Assembly (NCBI GenBank): GCA_963696545.1 | Contig: CAVOKQ010000017.1 | Coordinates: 1 to 54,761, forward strand | DNA length: 54,761 bases | Reading direction: 5' to 3' | Source of the DNA: RPQJ01 sp963696545 | GTDB lineage: Bacteria > Pseudomonadota > Gammaproteobacteria > Steroidobacterales > Steroidobacteraceae | Part shown: one piece after another, positions 8,950 through 18,166 of the stretch | How positions within the stretch are numbered: the first letter of the stretch is position 1 | How the letters are laid out: the number at the start of each line of letters is the position of its first letter | Translations under genes and position numbers: made by a program | Notes under the pieces: generated by a model | Seen by the model: only the letters and a program-made list of their open reading frames with translations | The model's database searches: none | What the model was told of the DNA's origin: nothing

Positions 8950-8979
8950 CGACTCGACGGCTGCGCGCGGTCGCGGCCG

Positions 8980-10524
8980 CTAGATCATCGCTTCAATCAG
9001 CCGCGGACCGCGTTGCTTCATCGCCGACGCGTACTGCGCGTTGAACTCCTCGGCGGTCGTGGCACGGCTCGCTTCGACGCCGAGTCCGCTCGCGATGCTC
9101 TGCCAGTTCATCTCCGGGTTGTGCAGGTCGAGCATCGACAGCGCCTTCGGGCCGGCGCCGATCGCGCCCACGCGCTGCAGCTCGATGTTCAGGATCGCGT
9201 AGGACCGGTTCGCGAAGACCACCGTAGTCACGTCGAGTTTCTCGCGCGCCATGGTCCACAGCGCCTGCAGCGTATAGGCAGCCCCGCCGTCGCCGTGCGG
9301 GCAGATCACCTTGCGGTCGGGGCAGGCGATCGCGGCGCCCACGGCGAGCGGCAGGCCTTGTCCGATCGAGCCGCCGGTCAGGGCGAGGTGATCGTATGGC
9401 CTCGCCTTCGCCATCATCATGGCGAGCGGGAACCCGGAGGTCGCCGATTCGTCCGACATGATCGAGTGCTCGGGCGTGAGGTGCGCGATAGCCTGCGCAA
9501 CCGACAGCGCGTTCAGCCGCCCGGTCGGCAGGTCGGGCAGGCCGAGCGGGATCCGGGCCAACGCAGGGGCGGCGCCGCCGAGCGCATGGTCCAGGGCCTC
9601 GAGCCCCTGCACGCCGTCCTCGTGCTCGTGAGCGAGCTGCGCGAAATGACAGCCGTCCGGCGAGCACCAGCTCTTCTTGCCCGGATACGCGAAGAACGAC
9701 ACCGGAGGCTTCGCGCCGACCAGGATCATCTGTTCGACGCCGGCAAGTGCATCGATGATCTGCTCAGCGAAATAGGGCAGCCGTTCGATCGAGACGCGGC
9801 CCGCGCCCATCTCGCTGTGCGGGGCAAAGGTGTCGCACATCAGCCGCGCGCCCGTCTTCGCCGCGATCCGTCCCGCCGCTTCGAGTCCCGCGCCGCGCAG
9901 TCCACGGCCGCGTACGAGGATTACCGTCTTCTTGCCGTTGCGCAGCAGAGCCGCGCACTCGTCCACCGCGTCCGGCGATACCGGGTGCGGGCCAATCTGC
10001 GGCAGCGGGCGCGCCGCATGGTGCGCCTCGCTCCATGCAGTGTCCGCAGGCAGGATCAGCGTTGCGATGCCGCCCGGCGCGGCGCTGGCCGCCTGCACCG
10101 CGCGAGCGGCGTCCGCCGCCACGGTCCGCGAGTTCTTCGACTCGCAGAGCCATGACGACACCGGTCGCGCGAACCCGGCGAGGTCCGAGGTGAGCGGCGC
10201 GTCGTACTGCAGGTGGTAAGTGGCGTGATCGCCCACGACGTTCACGATCGGCGTCGAGGCGCGACGGGCGTTGTGCAGGTTGGCGAGCCCGTTTGCGAGT
10301 CCCGGCCCCAGGTGGAGCAGCGTGCATGCCGGCTTGCCGGCCATGCGACCGTAGCCGTCGGCCGCTCCGGTGGCGACGCCCTCGAACAGGCAGAGCACGG
10401 GTCGCATGCCCGGGATCGAGTCGACCGACGCGACGAAGTGCATCTCGGAAGTGCCCGGATTGCCGAAGCAGACGTCGACTCCGCAGTTGACGAGCGTCTG
10501 AACCAGAGACTGTGCGCCGTTCAT
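8980..10524 (-). CDS. Thiamine diphosphate-dependent enzyme (acetolactate synthase large-subunit/benzoylformate decarboxylase-like)
   Basis: A 514-residue protein with the three domains of the acetolactate synthase/decarboxylase superfamily. The N-terminal PYR domain has FGNPGTSEM and the cofactor-activating glutamate at about residue 48 (LFEGVATGAADGYGR). The middle domain is nucleotide-binding-like, and the C-terminal PP domain has the GDG...N motif (GDG 411-413, N439). The length and the short middle domain fit the 'acetolactate synthase large subunit-like' group, whose true reaction is usually decarboxylation or ligation of 2-oxo acids. It has no regulatory-subunit gene beside it, so a role in branched-chain synthesis is unlikely. 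The ATG at 10524 is the natural start because homology begins within ten residues. Confidence 0.88.
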   Translation of the reverse strand: MNGAQSLVQTLVNCGVDVCFGNPGTSEMHFVASVDSIPGMRPVLCLFEGVATGAADGYGRMAGKPACTLLHLGPGLANGLANLHNARRASTPIVNVVGDHATYHLQYDAPLTSDLAGFARPVSSWLCESKNSRTVAADAARAVQAASAAPGGIATLILPADTAWSEAHHAARPLPQIGPHPVSPDAVDECAALLRNGKKTVILVRGRGLRGAGLEAAGRIAAKTGARLMCDTFAPHSEMGAGRVSIERLPYFAEQIIDALAGVEQMILVGAKPPVSFFAYPGKKSWCSPDGCHFAQLAHEHEDGVQGLEALDHALGGAAPALARIPLGLPDLPTGRLNALSVAQAIAHLTPEHSIMSDESATSGFPLAMMMAKARPYDHLALTGGSIGQGLPLAVGAAIACPDRKVICPHGDGGAAYTLQALWTMAREKLDVTTVVFANRSYAILNIELQRVGAIGAGPKALSMLDLHNPEMNWQSIASGLGVEASRATTAEEFNAQYASAMKQRGPRLIEAMI

Positions 10525-10686
10525 GCCGGTTTCCCCATGTTGGTCGTTCTGCAATTGCCGAGTCCGGATGATCGGCCGGCCGGCTGACGAAATCCAGCCT
10601 GACCAGGGCGGGGTCTCGCCCCCGATCCTGGATCCGGAGCCGTCACCTGGGTTGCACGACGGAACGAAGCCGGTATCTTGCGCTTC
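10525..10686. promoter_or_regulatory. Divergent intergenic region (TPP enzyme / DUF1254 gene)
   Basis: These 162 bases separate two divergent genes. They are GC-rich with one GGATCCGGATCC-like patch (around 10624-10640), but I find no clear -35/-10 pair or long palindrome. Confidence 0.3.
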
Positions 10687-12043
10687 ATGCGCAGAGTCCT
10701 TGTCCTGGCTGCAGTCGTCGTCCTGGCCTTGCTCGCCATGCTGTTCGCCATGCGCGGCACGATCCGCAATGCCGCGGAGAGCTATGCGTACGGCTATCCG
10801 CTGGTGCTGATGGACGTCACGCGGAAGGACTTTGAGGCGACCCGCGGTGCGCGCAACGAGCTGTTCAACGTGCCTGTGTTCCCGGACGCGAGCTTCCGGG
10901 AGATCGTGCGCCCGAACGTCGACACGCTGTATTCGATCGCGTGGATCGACCTGGCCGATGGCCCGCGCGTGTTCGAGGTGCCGGCGACGGACCGCTACTA
11001 CGTCATGCAGGTCCTCGACGGCTGGACCGATGTGTTCGCATCGATAGGCCCTCGCACGACCGGCCGGGGCGCCGGTGCTTTCCTGATCGCAGGCCCGGAC
11101 TGGCACGGATCCGTTCCGGCCGGCACCGCTCTGTTGCGGTCGCCGACGCGCATCGCGTGGCTGATAGGGCGCATCCAGACGAACGGGGCGGATGACTATC
11201 CGTTCGTCAGGAACCTTCAATCCCAACTCAAGCTGCGCGGCCTCGACGATTACGTCGCGGGTCGCGTGCCGTCGCCGGCCCAGTGGCAGCGGGCTGCAGC
11301 CAGGCCTGAGCCGCCGTTGTTCCGCATGCGCGCAATGGGTGCGGACGAGTTCTTCTCGAGGCTGGCACGATTGCTCGACGGTAATCCGCCGGCCACCGCC
11401 GACCAGGCCGCACTCGCGAAGCTCGCGGCCATCAGGAGTACGGCCTGGCCGTCCGCCGACGACATGGAACTGGTTCGATCGCCGCATCGCGTCGCTGGGC
11501 ATGCGCATTGCTGAGCGGCGCATGCGCCATGCTGCGGAGCATCCCCAGGAGTTGCACGAGGGCTGGGCGATGCCGCCGATGAACGTCGGGGCCTACGGCA
11601 CCGAATATGGTTTGCGGGCCGTCGTGGCGATGGCGGGGCTCGGCGCAAACCTGCCGGCCGACGCGGTCTACCCGAACGCACAGTTCGACGCGGATGGCCA
11701 GCCGCTCGACGGCTCGAAACGCTACGTGCTGCATTTCCCACCCGGGCAAGTCCCTCCGGTAAAGGCGTTCTGGTCCATTACCGCCTACGACCAGGACGGC
11801 TACCTGATCGCGAACGAACTCGATCGCTATGCACTCGGGGATCGGGACCCGCTCATTTTCAACGCGGACGGTTCGCTCGATCTTTACCTGCGTGCCGAAG
11901 CGCCGGCAGCAGGCCTGCGGGACAACTGGCTGCCGATCCCTGCGCGAGGGCCTTTCCGGATCACCGCGAGACTGTACTGGCCGGAGCAGCCGATTCTCGA
12001 CGGCGCATGGCGGATGCCGGGACTGCGTCGCGTCGTGCACTGA
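10687..12043 (+). pseudogene. DUF1254/DUF1214 protein, interrupted by a single-base frameshift
   Basis: Two reading frames together encode one DUF1254-DUF1214 protein. Frame one (10687-11514) has an N-terminal membrane anchor and the DUF1254 part (SYAYGYPLVLMD, VRPNVDTLYSIAW). It then decays after LAKLAAI at 11433. Frame two takes up the family pattern immediately with GVRPGRP at 11435 and runs through the DUF1214 part (RYVLHFP, PVKAFWSITAYD, WLPIPARGPF) to 12043. Dropping one base near 11434 joins them into a 451-residue chain of the usual length for the family. Such proteins are exported or membrane-anchored and of unknown catalytic role. The break is either a true mutation or a sequencing error; codon usage on both sides looks normal, so decay would be recent. 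Confidence 0.8.
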
Positions 12044-12054
12044 ATGGGGCTCGA

Positions 12055-12510
12055 ATGCGCAACCTGAAGCGTTGGATCGCCCAGCGACTCGGCGAAGACG
12101 ATGACGTCACCGTCGACGATGTCGCGGGCCTCAACCTGGCCGTTGCGGTGCTGCTGGTCGAGGTGTTGCGCGCAGACTACGCGATTCAGCCCGCCGAGCA
12201 GCGCGAGGTCGTCACGGGTATCGGGCGCCAGCTCGGCCTCGGCGAGGCCGACTGCCGCGACCTGCTCGAGCTTGCGCTGCGAACGGCCGAGGAATCCAGC
12301 GACCTGTACCAGTTCACTTCGCTGGTGAACCGCGGCTGCACGGACGACGAAAAACTGCGCCTCGTCGCGCAGTTGTGGCGGGTCGCGCTGGCCGACGAAG
12401 TGATCCACAAGTACGAGGAGCACGTGATCCGCCGCATTGCCGACCTGCTGCACGTTCCGCATCGGGCGTTCATCGCGGCCAAGCTGCGCGCCGAGGCTGC
12501 AGCACGCTGA
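12055..12510 (+). CDS. TerB-like (tellurite-resistance TerB family) protein
   Basis: A 151-residue, all-helical acidic protein. It matches the TerB-like group that stands alone rather than in a ter operon: the pattern NLAVAVLLVEVLRADY, then a loop, then LVAQLWRVALADEVIHKYEEH with the conserved acidic residues thought to bind metal. It is probably cytoplasmic and its role is unknown. ATG 12055 lies eleven bases after the DUF1214 stop, so it may be read from the same transcript. No other ter gene (terC, terD, terZ) is present, so tellurite resistance should not be inferred. Confidence 0.8.
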   Translation: MRNLKRWIAQRLGEDDDVTVDDVAGLNLAVAVLLVEVLRADYAIQPAEQREVVTGIGRQLGLGEADCRDLLELALRTAEESSDLYQFTSLVNRGCTDDEKLRLVAQLWRVALADEVIHKYEEHVIRRIADLLHVPHRAFIAAKLRAEAAAR

Positions 12511-12625
12511 CGTCCGGACCCGGATACACTGGTCACATGTTTGCCGTAAACGGCTTGCCGGATCGCGCGGCGTCGGTTACGGTCCTCGCCGCATGCTGAC
12601 ACGGATGATGCAACCGCCCCCTGCA

Positions 12626-13363
12626 ATGCAGAAAATCGTCGTCCTGAACCCGAAAGGTGGTTCAGGCAAGTCGACGGTCGCCACGAACCTCGCCGCGTAC
12701 TACGCATGGAAGGGGTTGCGCGTGGCGCTGATGGACATGGATCCGCAGGGTTCGAGCATCCGCTGGCTCAAGGTCCGGCCGTCCGACCTGCCGGCGATCC
12801 ACCCGATCGCCGCTTACGAGCAGCGGATGGGAGTGACCCGCGCGTTTGCGTTGCGTGCGCCGCCCGGGACCGAGCGGCTGATCGTGGATACGCCTGCCGC
12901 ACTCACTGCACTGCAGATGCCGGAGGTGGTGCGCGACGCGAGTGCGATCGTCGTCCCGGTGCTGCCTTCCGACATCGACATCCACGCGGCCTCGCGCTGC
13001 ATCGCGGACCTGCTGCTGGTCGGCAAGGTGCATCGCTCCGAGAAGCGGCTGGTGATCGTGGCCAACCGGGCGCGCCGCTACACGAAGGCCTACCAGTCGT
13101 TGATGCGGTTCCTGCAGAGCATGCGGATCCCGGTCGCGGCCGTGCTCAGGGATTCACAGGCTTATGTGCGCTCGGCCGAGGTCGGCATGGGCCTGCACGA
13201 GATGAAGGGCTCGCTGCTGCAGGAAGACCTGGACACGTTTCGCCCGCTGGTCGACTGGCTCGAACGGCGCTCGTTCTCGCTGGTCCCGACGGACGAGGTG
13301 CCCGCCGCCGGTCCGGAGGCGGAGCCGCCGCCCCCGGTCGATACGCTGAGCGTTTCGGGCTGA
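12626..13363 (+). CDS. Orphan ParA family ATPase
   Basis: A 245-residue ParA/MinD-type ATPase. The deviant Walker A motif KGGSGKST sits at residues 10-17, followed by LMDMDPQGSS (A' motif), then LIVDTPAAL (Walker B) and a C-terminal half with VVIVANRARR-like sequence. These ATPases bind DNA or membrane as ATP dimers and position cargo such as plasmids, chemoreceptor arrays or secretion machines. No parB or parS-like gene is near, so this is an orphan. In-frame ATGs at 12593, 12605 and 12608 could extend the N-terminus by up to 11 residues; 12626 is chosen because ParA proteins usually start a few residues before the P-loop. The C-terminus is Pro/Glu-rich. It converges on the next gene four bases away. 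Confidence 0.87.
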   Translation: MQKIVVLNPKGGSGKSTVATNLAAYYAWKGLRVALMDMDPQGSSIRWLKVRPSDLPAIHPIAAYEQRMGVTRAFALRAPPGTERLIVDTPAALTALQMPEVVRDASAIVVPVLPSDIDIHAASRCIADLLLVGKVHRSEKRLVIVANRARRYTKAYQSLMRFLQSMRIPVAAVLRDSQAYVRSAEVGMGLHEMKGSLLQEDLDTFRPLVDWLERRSFSLVPTDEVPAAGPEAEPPPPVDTLSVSG

Positions 13364-13367
13364 GCGC

Positions 13368-13940
13368 TTATTTTCCCGGTCGGTTGTCGACCGCCTTCGA
13401 TCCCTCGGTGTGCAGGTTTGCCTCGTCGGCGACCGTGAAGGTCACGCGGGTCGGCGCGCCGTCCGCATCGTTCTCGCTGCGGACCATCACGATGTAGGGA
13501 GCATCCTTCGTCCACAACTGCGCGTTGTAGCGCGACTGGATCGCCTGGTTGTCCCGCACCATCGAGTCGAAGTCGCCGAACGTCGTCCGGCAGCGGTTGA
13601 CCACGGCAAGCAGCGTCGGCAGCGTCGGGCTCATCACCGCCGTGGCGCTGGCGAGCGTGTTGTCCTTGCCGATCAGGAAGCACAGCTCCTTGCTCTGGTG
13701 CGGCGCCGGCAGCTTGAGCAGCGTCTGCTGGCTCGCGACGCAATAGCGTTCGTGACCCTTGTCGTCGGTGTCCCACTTGCCGCCCGGATACTTCGCCTGG
13801 ACCGTGGCCTTGCCGGCATTCCAGGGCAGGCCGAAAGCCCCCGACCCGTACTGGGCGGCGACGGCTCCTGCGTTCGCCGTCGTTGCGGCGAGCAGGGCGG
13901 CGGTGCCGAAGATGGCGGCCAGGTTCACGAATAGACGCAT
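13368..13940 (-). CDS. Exported protein of unknown function
   Basis: A 190-residue protein with a standard signal peptide (MRLFVNLAAIFGTAALLAAT, cleavage after TANAGA). The mature part contains GLPWNAGKATVQAKYPGG and three cysteines (RYCVAS, ELCFLI, NRCRTT). The WNAGKATVQAKYPGG segment resembles the opening of small periplasmic proteins that sense or bind a ligand, but I do not recognise the family. It probably acts in the periplasm. It ends four bases from the stop of parA, which runs the other way. It is followed upstream by the nucleotidyltransferase gene with a 45-base gap. Confidence 0.75.
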   Translation of the reverse strand: MRLFVNLAAIFGTAALLAATTANAGAVAAQYGSGAFGLPWNAGKATVQAKYPGGKWDTDDKGHERYCVASQQTLLKLPAPHQSKELCFLIGKDNTLASATAVMSPTLPTLLAVVNRCRTTFGDFDSMVRDNQAIQSRYNAQLWTKDAPYIVMVRSENDADGAPTRVTFTVADEANLHTEGSKAVDNRPGK

Positions 13941-13985
13941 ATCGCTGTCTCCAGGGCTCGGGTGGTTGGTCCAGGTCGGGATCGG

Positions 13986-14603
13986 TCAGGGCTCGGTGCG
14001 ACTCCCCGCCATGGTCTCGATCGCGAGCAGGTCCTCGGGTGTGTCCAGGTCGATGCCGGCATTCTGCATCGGGACCCGGACCAACTGATCGACGTTTCTG
14101 CGGATTACGAGACGTGGGTCGCGGTCGCCGCGCAGGGCGAGCAGGTCGGCAAAGGTCCAGCGCGGGAAAATGGCGGGAAGTCCGGGCGCCCCGCCATGGA
14201 GCGCCGCGGCGATCAGCACCGGGTGACGGCGCCAGGCCGCATGCAGGCGCTTCAGGTCGTCGCCGGTGACGGCGACCTGGTCGGCCAGCACGAGCAGCAG
14301 ACCTGCGGAGCCCGCGGGCGCAGAGTGCACCGCGGTCCGGATCGAACTCGCGAGTCCTTCTTCCCAGTCGCGGTTTACGACGACGGCGACGGCCGACTGC
14401 CGTAGCGCCGGCCCGATCTCGCGCGCGTGAGCACCGAGCACGACGGTGACGGAGTGGCCGGCGACCAGTGCCGCATTGGCGATCACCTGGTGCAATACCG
14501 GGGTGCCAGCCAGCCGTACGAGCTGCTTCGGGCTGCCGAAGCGGGTGGCGGCCCCGGCCGCGAGGATGGCGGCGTGCAGCGCCGGGGAGTCGAGTCCGTC
14601 CAT
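13986..14603 (-). CDS. MobA-like nucleotidyltransferase (molybdenum cofactor cytidylyl/guanylyltransferase type)
   Basis: A 205-residue NTP-transferase. The N-terminal LAAGAATRFGSPKQL is the classic LAAGxSxRxGxxK nucleotide-binding motif, followed by the VLGAHA strand and the metal-binding LVLADQVAVT (usual LxxDQP). It continues with GAPGLPAIFPRW and the C-terminal GIDLDTPEDL, which are typical of MobA/MocA-like enzymes that add CMP or GMP to molybdopterin. It is cytoplasmic. MocA-type proteins usually sit with molybdenum hydroxylase genes, and none is present here. It is divergent from thrA with 144 bases between. Confidence 0.87.
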   Translation of the reverse strand: MDGLDSPALHAAILAAGAATRFGSPKQLVRLAGTPVLHQVIANAALVAGHSVTVVLGAHAREIGPALRQSAVAVVVNRDWEEGLASSIRTAVHSAPAGSAGLLLVLADQVAVTGDDLKRLHAAWRRHPVLIAAALHGGAPGLPAIFPRWTFADLLALRGDRDPRLVIRRNVDQLVRVPMQNAGIDLDTPEDLLAIETMAGSRTEP

Positions 14604-14747
14604 GGCCCGCTAGTTTGCCTGCCGCGCTGCAAGAAGATACAGTGACTTTGTTAAACGAGGAGTCTCCCATCAGTCCGCACCCGGCTTGACCAGTCGCCCA
14701 GCCGCGATCGGTCCGCGTGCCTGTGTGGGCGGCCCTATGGGAGCCAA
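14604..14747. promoter_or_regulatory. Divergent intergenic region upstream of thrA
   Basis: These 144 bases must contain the thr operon promoter and that of the nucleotidyltransferase. A TTGACC at 14686 lacks a credible -10 partner. A 15-codon open frame at 14645-14689 is not rich in Thr or Ile codons, and no attenuator-like terminator follows it. A classical threonine attenuator is therefore not supported. Confidence 0.4.
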
Positions 14748-17228
14748 TTGATCGTGGAAGCCTGGAAAGTTCACAAGTTCGGCGGGTCGAGCGTCGCGGA
14801 CGCGGCCTGCATGCTCAGGGTTGCCCGGATCGTCGAGGGCGACCCCGCCACCCGCAAGGCCGTCGTGCTGTCGGCCTGCCGCGGCGTCACCGACGCGCTG
14901 CTGACCCTGATTGCGCTCGCCGAGCGGCAGGACCCGTCGCTCGAGGACCGCATCGAGGAGCTCAGGCAGCGGCATGTAGGCATTGCCCGTGAACTGCTGG
15001 ACGGCGACCTGTACGACGATTTCGTCTTCGGCCTGGACAAGGATTGCCAGGACATCTCCGGCATCCTGCAGACGGTGCGGCTGGTCCGCTCGGCTTCGAC
15101 CACGCTGCGCGACCTGATCTCCGGCTACGGCGAAATCTGGTCGACGCGGATCTTCGAGCGCCTGCTGCGTCGCCGTGGCCAGTCGAGCGGCCGCGTCCAG
15201 TGGCTCGACGCCCGCCGCGCGCTGCTGGTCGAGTGGGGTCCGCTCGGGCCCGCGATCCGCTGGGACCAGTCGCGCGCCAACCTGCACGCCGAGGTCGCGC
15301 CGGATTTCCTCGGCACTCTGGTCGTCACGGGCTTCATCGCAACTGACACGCAGGGCCTGCAGACCACGCTTGGCCGCAACGGCAGCGACTTCTCGGCCTC
15401 GATCTTCGGGTCGCTGCTGGACGCCGGCGAGATCGTGATCTGGACCGACGTCGACGGCGTGCTGAGTGCCGACCCGCGGCTGGTGCCCGAGGCGCAGGTC
15501 ATCGACGCGCTCTCGTACAACGAGGCGATGGAGCTCGCGTATTTCGGCGCGAAGGTCATTCACCCGCAGACGATGGCGCCCGCGGTCGCCAAGCGCATCC
15601 CGATCTGGATCAAGAACACGTTCGCGCCCGAGAAGGCGGGCACGGTGATCCACGACAAGACGGCGCCGAGCCCGCTCGTCAAGGGAATCACCACGGTCGA
15701 GAAGATCGCGCTGCTCAACCTCGAGGGCGCGGGCATGATCGGCGTGCCCGGCACTGCGCATCGCCTGTTCGGCGCGCTGCGGGAAGAGGGGATCTCGGTG
15801 ATCCTGATCTCGCAGGGCAGTTCCGAGCACTCGATCTGTTTCGCGGTGCCGGAAGTGGAGGCCGAGCGAGCCGAGCGCATCGTGCGGCGAGCGTTCGACC
15901 CCGAGCTGCGCGAAGGCCAGATCCACAGCATCGAGGTCAATCGCGGCTGCAGCATCCTCGCCGTCGTCGGCGACGGCATGGCCGGCGCCCATGGCGTCGC
16001 GGCGCAGGTGTTCAGTGCGCTCGCCAACGCCAGCGTCAACGTGCGCGCGATCGCGCAGGGCGCTTCCGAGCGCAACATCTCGGTCGTGATCGACGGCCGT
16101 GGCAGCGCCCGTGCGCTGCGTGCCGTGCACTCGAGCTTCTACCTGTCGGCACACACGGTCTCGATCGGCCTGATCGGTCCCGGACTCGTGGGCGGCGCGC
16201 TGCTCGACCAGATCGCCTCGCAGGTGGAACGGCTGAGGCGCGACTTCAAGCTCGATCTGCGCGTGCGCGGCATCGCCGGCTCGAAGTCGATGCGGCTGGT
16301 GCAGGGCCCGATGGACCTGAAGCGCTGGCGGGACGAGTACCAGGCGGGCGAGGGTCCGGTCGACCTCGAGCGTTTCGCCGACCACATCCATGCGGACCAG
16401 TTCCCGCACGCAGTCATCATCGACTGCAGCGCGAACGCCGAGGTCGCGAACCGCTACGCGCACTGGCTGTCGGAAGGCATCCACATCGTCACGCCGAACA
16501 AGAAGGCGAACAGCGCGAGCTACGAGTACTACGAGCGCATGCGCGACGCGCGCCGTTCGGCCGGATCGCATTACCTGTACAAGGCCACGGTCGGCGCCGG
16601 GCTGCCGGTGATCCAGACGCTGCGCGACCTGCGCGAGACCGGCGACGAGATCCGCCGCATCGAAGGCATGTTCTCCGGCACGCTCGCGTACCTGTTCAAC
16701 ACCTGGGACGGCAGCCAGTCGTTCTCCTCGGTGGTCCGCCAGGCAAAGTCGCTCGGGTACACCGAGCCCGATCCGCGCGACGACCTCTCCGGCATGGACG
16801 TGGCCCGCAAGCTGATCATCCTGGGCCGCGAGATGGGTCTCAGGCTCGAGATGGGCGATGTCGAAGTGGAGAGCCTGGTGCCAGTCGCGCTGCAGCAATG
16901 CGGGATCCAGGATTTCCTCGACCGGCTGCCGGAGTTCGATGAGCCGATGCTCGCGCGGCTGCGCGCCGCACGTGCGCGTGGCCAGGTGCTGCGCTATGTC
17001 GGGTCCGTCGGAGTCGATGGCAAGGCAAAGGTCGGTGTCGCGGAACTGCCCACGTCTCATCCGTTCGCGAACATCGCGCTCACCGACAACATCGTGCGCT
17101 TCGAGACCGCGCGCTACGACAGGAACCCGCTGATCGTGCAGGGACCGGGCGCGGGCCCGGCCGTGACCGCGGCGGGCGTGTTTGCAGACCTGCTCAGGGT
17201 GTGCGCCTACCTCGGGGCCAAGCTTTGA
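14748..17228 (+). CDS. thrA: Bifunctional aspartate kinase / homoserine dehydrogenase
   Basis: An 826-residue fusion carrying the first and third steps of threonine/methionine synthesis from aspartate. The N-terminal aspartate kinase begins with VHKFGGSSVAD and has the FSASIFGSLLDAGEIVIWTD substrate region. The regulatory ACT-type region (about residues 310-465) contains ISVILISQGSSEHS and SVNVRAIAQGASERN, pointing to allosteric control. The homoserine dehydrogenase part starts at IGLIGPGLVGG (NAD-binding Gly near 477) and keeps TPNKKAN and GTLAYL. The start is a TTG at 14748 or the GTG at 14754; GGGAG at 14739-14743 fits either. The stop overlaps thrB. The layout matches gammaproteobacterial ThrA fusions. 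Confidence 0.95.
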   Translation: MIVEAWKVHKFGGSSVADAACMLRVARIVEGDPATRKAVVLSACRGVTDALLTLIALAERQDPSLEDRIEELRQRHVGIARELLDGDLYDDFVFGLDKDCQDISGILQTVRLVRSASTTLRDLISGYGEIWSTRIFERLLRRRGQSSGRVQWLDARRALLVEWGPLGPAIRWDQSRANLHAEVAPDFLGTLVVTGFIATDTQGLQTTLGRNGSDFSASIFGSLLDAGEIVIWTDVDGVLSADPRLVPEAQVIDALSYNEAMELAYFGAKVIHPQTMAPAVAKRIPIWIKNTFAPEKAGTVIHDKTAPSPLVKGITTVEKIALLNLEGAGMIGVPGTAHRLFGALREEGISVILISQGSSEHSICFAVPEVEAERAERIVRRAFDPELREGQIHSIEVNRGCSILAVVGDGMAGAHGVAAQVFSALANASVNVRAIAQGASERNISVVIDGRGSARALRAVHSSFYLSAHTVSIGLIGPGLVGGALLDQIASQVERLRRDFKLDLRVRGIAGSKSMRLVQGPMDLKRWRDEYQAGEGPVDLERFADHIHADQFPHAVIIDCSANAEVANRYAHWLSEGIHIVTPNKKANSASYEYYERMRDARRSAGSHYLYKATVGAGLPVIQTLRDLRETGDEIRRIEGMFSGTLAYLFNTWDGSQSFSSVVRQAKSLGYTEPDPRDDLSGMDVARKLIILGREMGLRLEMGDVEVESLVPVALQQCGIQDFLDRLPEFDEPMLARLRAARARGQVLRYVGSVGVDGKAKVGVAELPTSHPFANIALTDNIVRFETARYDRNPLIVQGPGAGPAVTAAGVFADLLRVCAYLGAKL

Positions 17229-18166
17229 CCGCAGCGCGCGCATCGGCAACGGCGTTCGCGCCGGCGAGCGTCGGCAACGTCGCGGTCGGCTTCGACATCC
17301 TCGGCCAGAGCGTTGCGGCGCTTGGCGACCGAGTGCGGGTTTGCAGGCGCGCGGAGCGGGGCGTCGTGATCCGTTCGATCACCGGCGTCGTGCAGGACCT
17401 GCCGCTCGTCGCGGAGAAGAACACCGCGGGCATGGCGGCGCTCGCGCTGCAGCAGGAGCTCGCGCTGCCGTTCGGCTTCGAGCTCGAGATCGAGAAGGGC
17501 ATCCCGCTCGGCTCCGGGCTCGGTGGATCGGCGGCTTCGGCCGTCGCGGCAGTGGTTGCGGCGGCCGCGCTCGTCGAGCAGCATCTCGATCGCACGCAGC
17601 TGCTGAAGTTCGCAATGCAGGGCGAGGCGGTGGCCAGCGGGTCCGTGCACGTGGACAACATCGCTCCGTCGCTGTTCGGTGGCCTCGTGCTCACCGTCGG
17701 CATCGACAATCCGCACGTCAAGCAGATCCCCGTGCCGCCGAGCGTGCGCTGCGTGCTGGTGCACCCGCACATGGTGCTCGCCACACGCGAAGCGCGTGCA
17801 ATCCTGAAGAAGACCGTGGAACTGTCCGACGTGATCTGGCAGCAGGCCAACCTCGCCGGCTTCCTCGCGGGCTGCTACACGTCGGACCTGCCGCTGATCC
17901 GCGAGTCGCTGCTCGACGTCGTGATCGAGCCGCAGCGTCAGGTGCTGATCCCGGGCTTTGCCGAGGTGAAGCAGGGTGCGCTCGCGGCCGGTGCGCTCGG
18001 ATGCTCGATCTCGGGTGCAGGCCCGACCGTGTTCGCCTGGGCCGAGGCCAAGGACGCGGAACAGGTGCGCGCGAACATGGTGTCGGCCTTCCGCAGGCAT
18101 GGGCTCGAGACGGATAGCTGGGTGTCGGCCATCGACCTCGAAGGCGCGCGAGTGGTGGGCGACTGA
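17225..18166 (+). CDS. thrB: Homoserine kinase
   Basis: A 313-residue GHMP-family kinase that phosphorylates homoserine with ATP, the fourth step toward threonine. The family signature PLGSGLGGSAAS (ATP-binding loop) is present near residue 90, along with ATAFAPASVGNVAVGFD at the N-terminus and ISGAGPTVFAW near the C-terminus. The best start is the TTG at 17225 overlapping the thrA stop (TTGA), because homologues begin a few residues before TAFAPASVGN. A GTG at 17201 would add eight residues that overlap thrA. It is cytoplasmic and translationally coupled to thrA and thrC, whose start overlaps its stop by one base. Confidence 0.94.
   Translation: MTAARASATAFAPASVGNVAVGFDILGQSVAALGDRVRVCRRAERGVVIRSITGVVQDLPLVAEKNTAGMAALALQQELALPFGFELEIEKGIPLGSGLGGSAASAVAAVVAAAALVEQHLDRTQLLKFAMQGEAVASGSVHVDNIAPSLFGGLVLTVGIDNPHVKQIPVPPSVRCVLVHPHMVLATREARAILKKTVELSDVIWQQANLAGFLAGCYTSDLPLIRESLLDVVIEPQRQVLIPGFAEVKQGALAAGALGCSISGAGPTVFAWAEAKDAEQVRANMVSAFRRHGLETDSWVSAIDLEGARVVGD

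Noticed and set aside
12055..12510. Tellurite-resistance determinant.
   Set aside because: Only a lone TerB-like gene is present; no terC, terD, terE or terZ is near.
14645..14689. Short open frame upstream of thrA as a possible threonine leader peptide.
   Set aside because: It has one Thr and one Ile codon only, and no terminator hairpin follows; attenuation is not supported.
14670..17249. A very long open frame on the minus strand, antisense to thrA (over 850 codons).
   Set aside because: It is rich in Arg, His, Ala and Asp with no domain pattern and lies fully opposite a well-conserved enzyme; high GC content gives such shadow frames.
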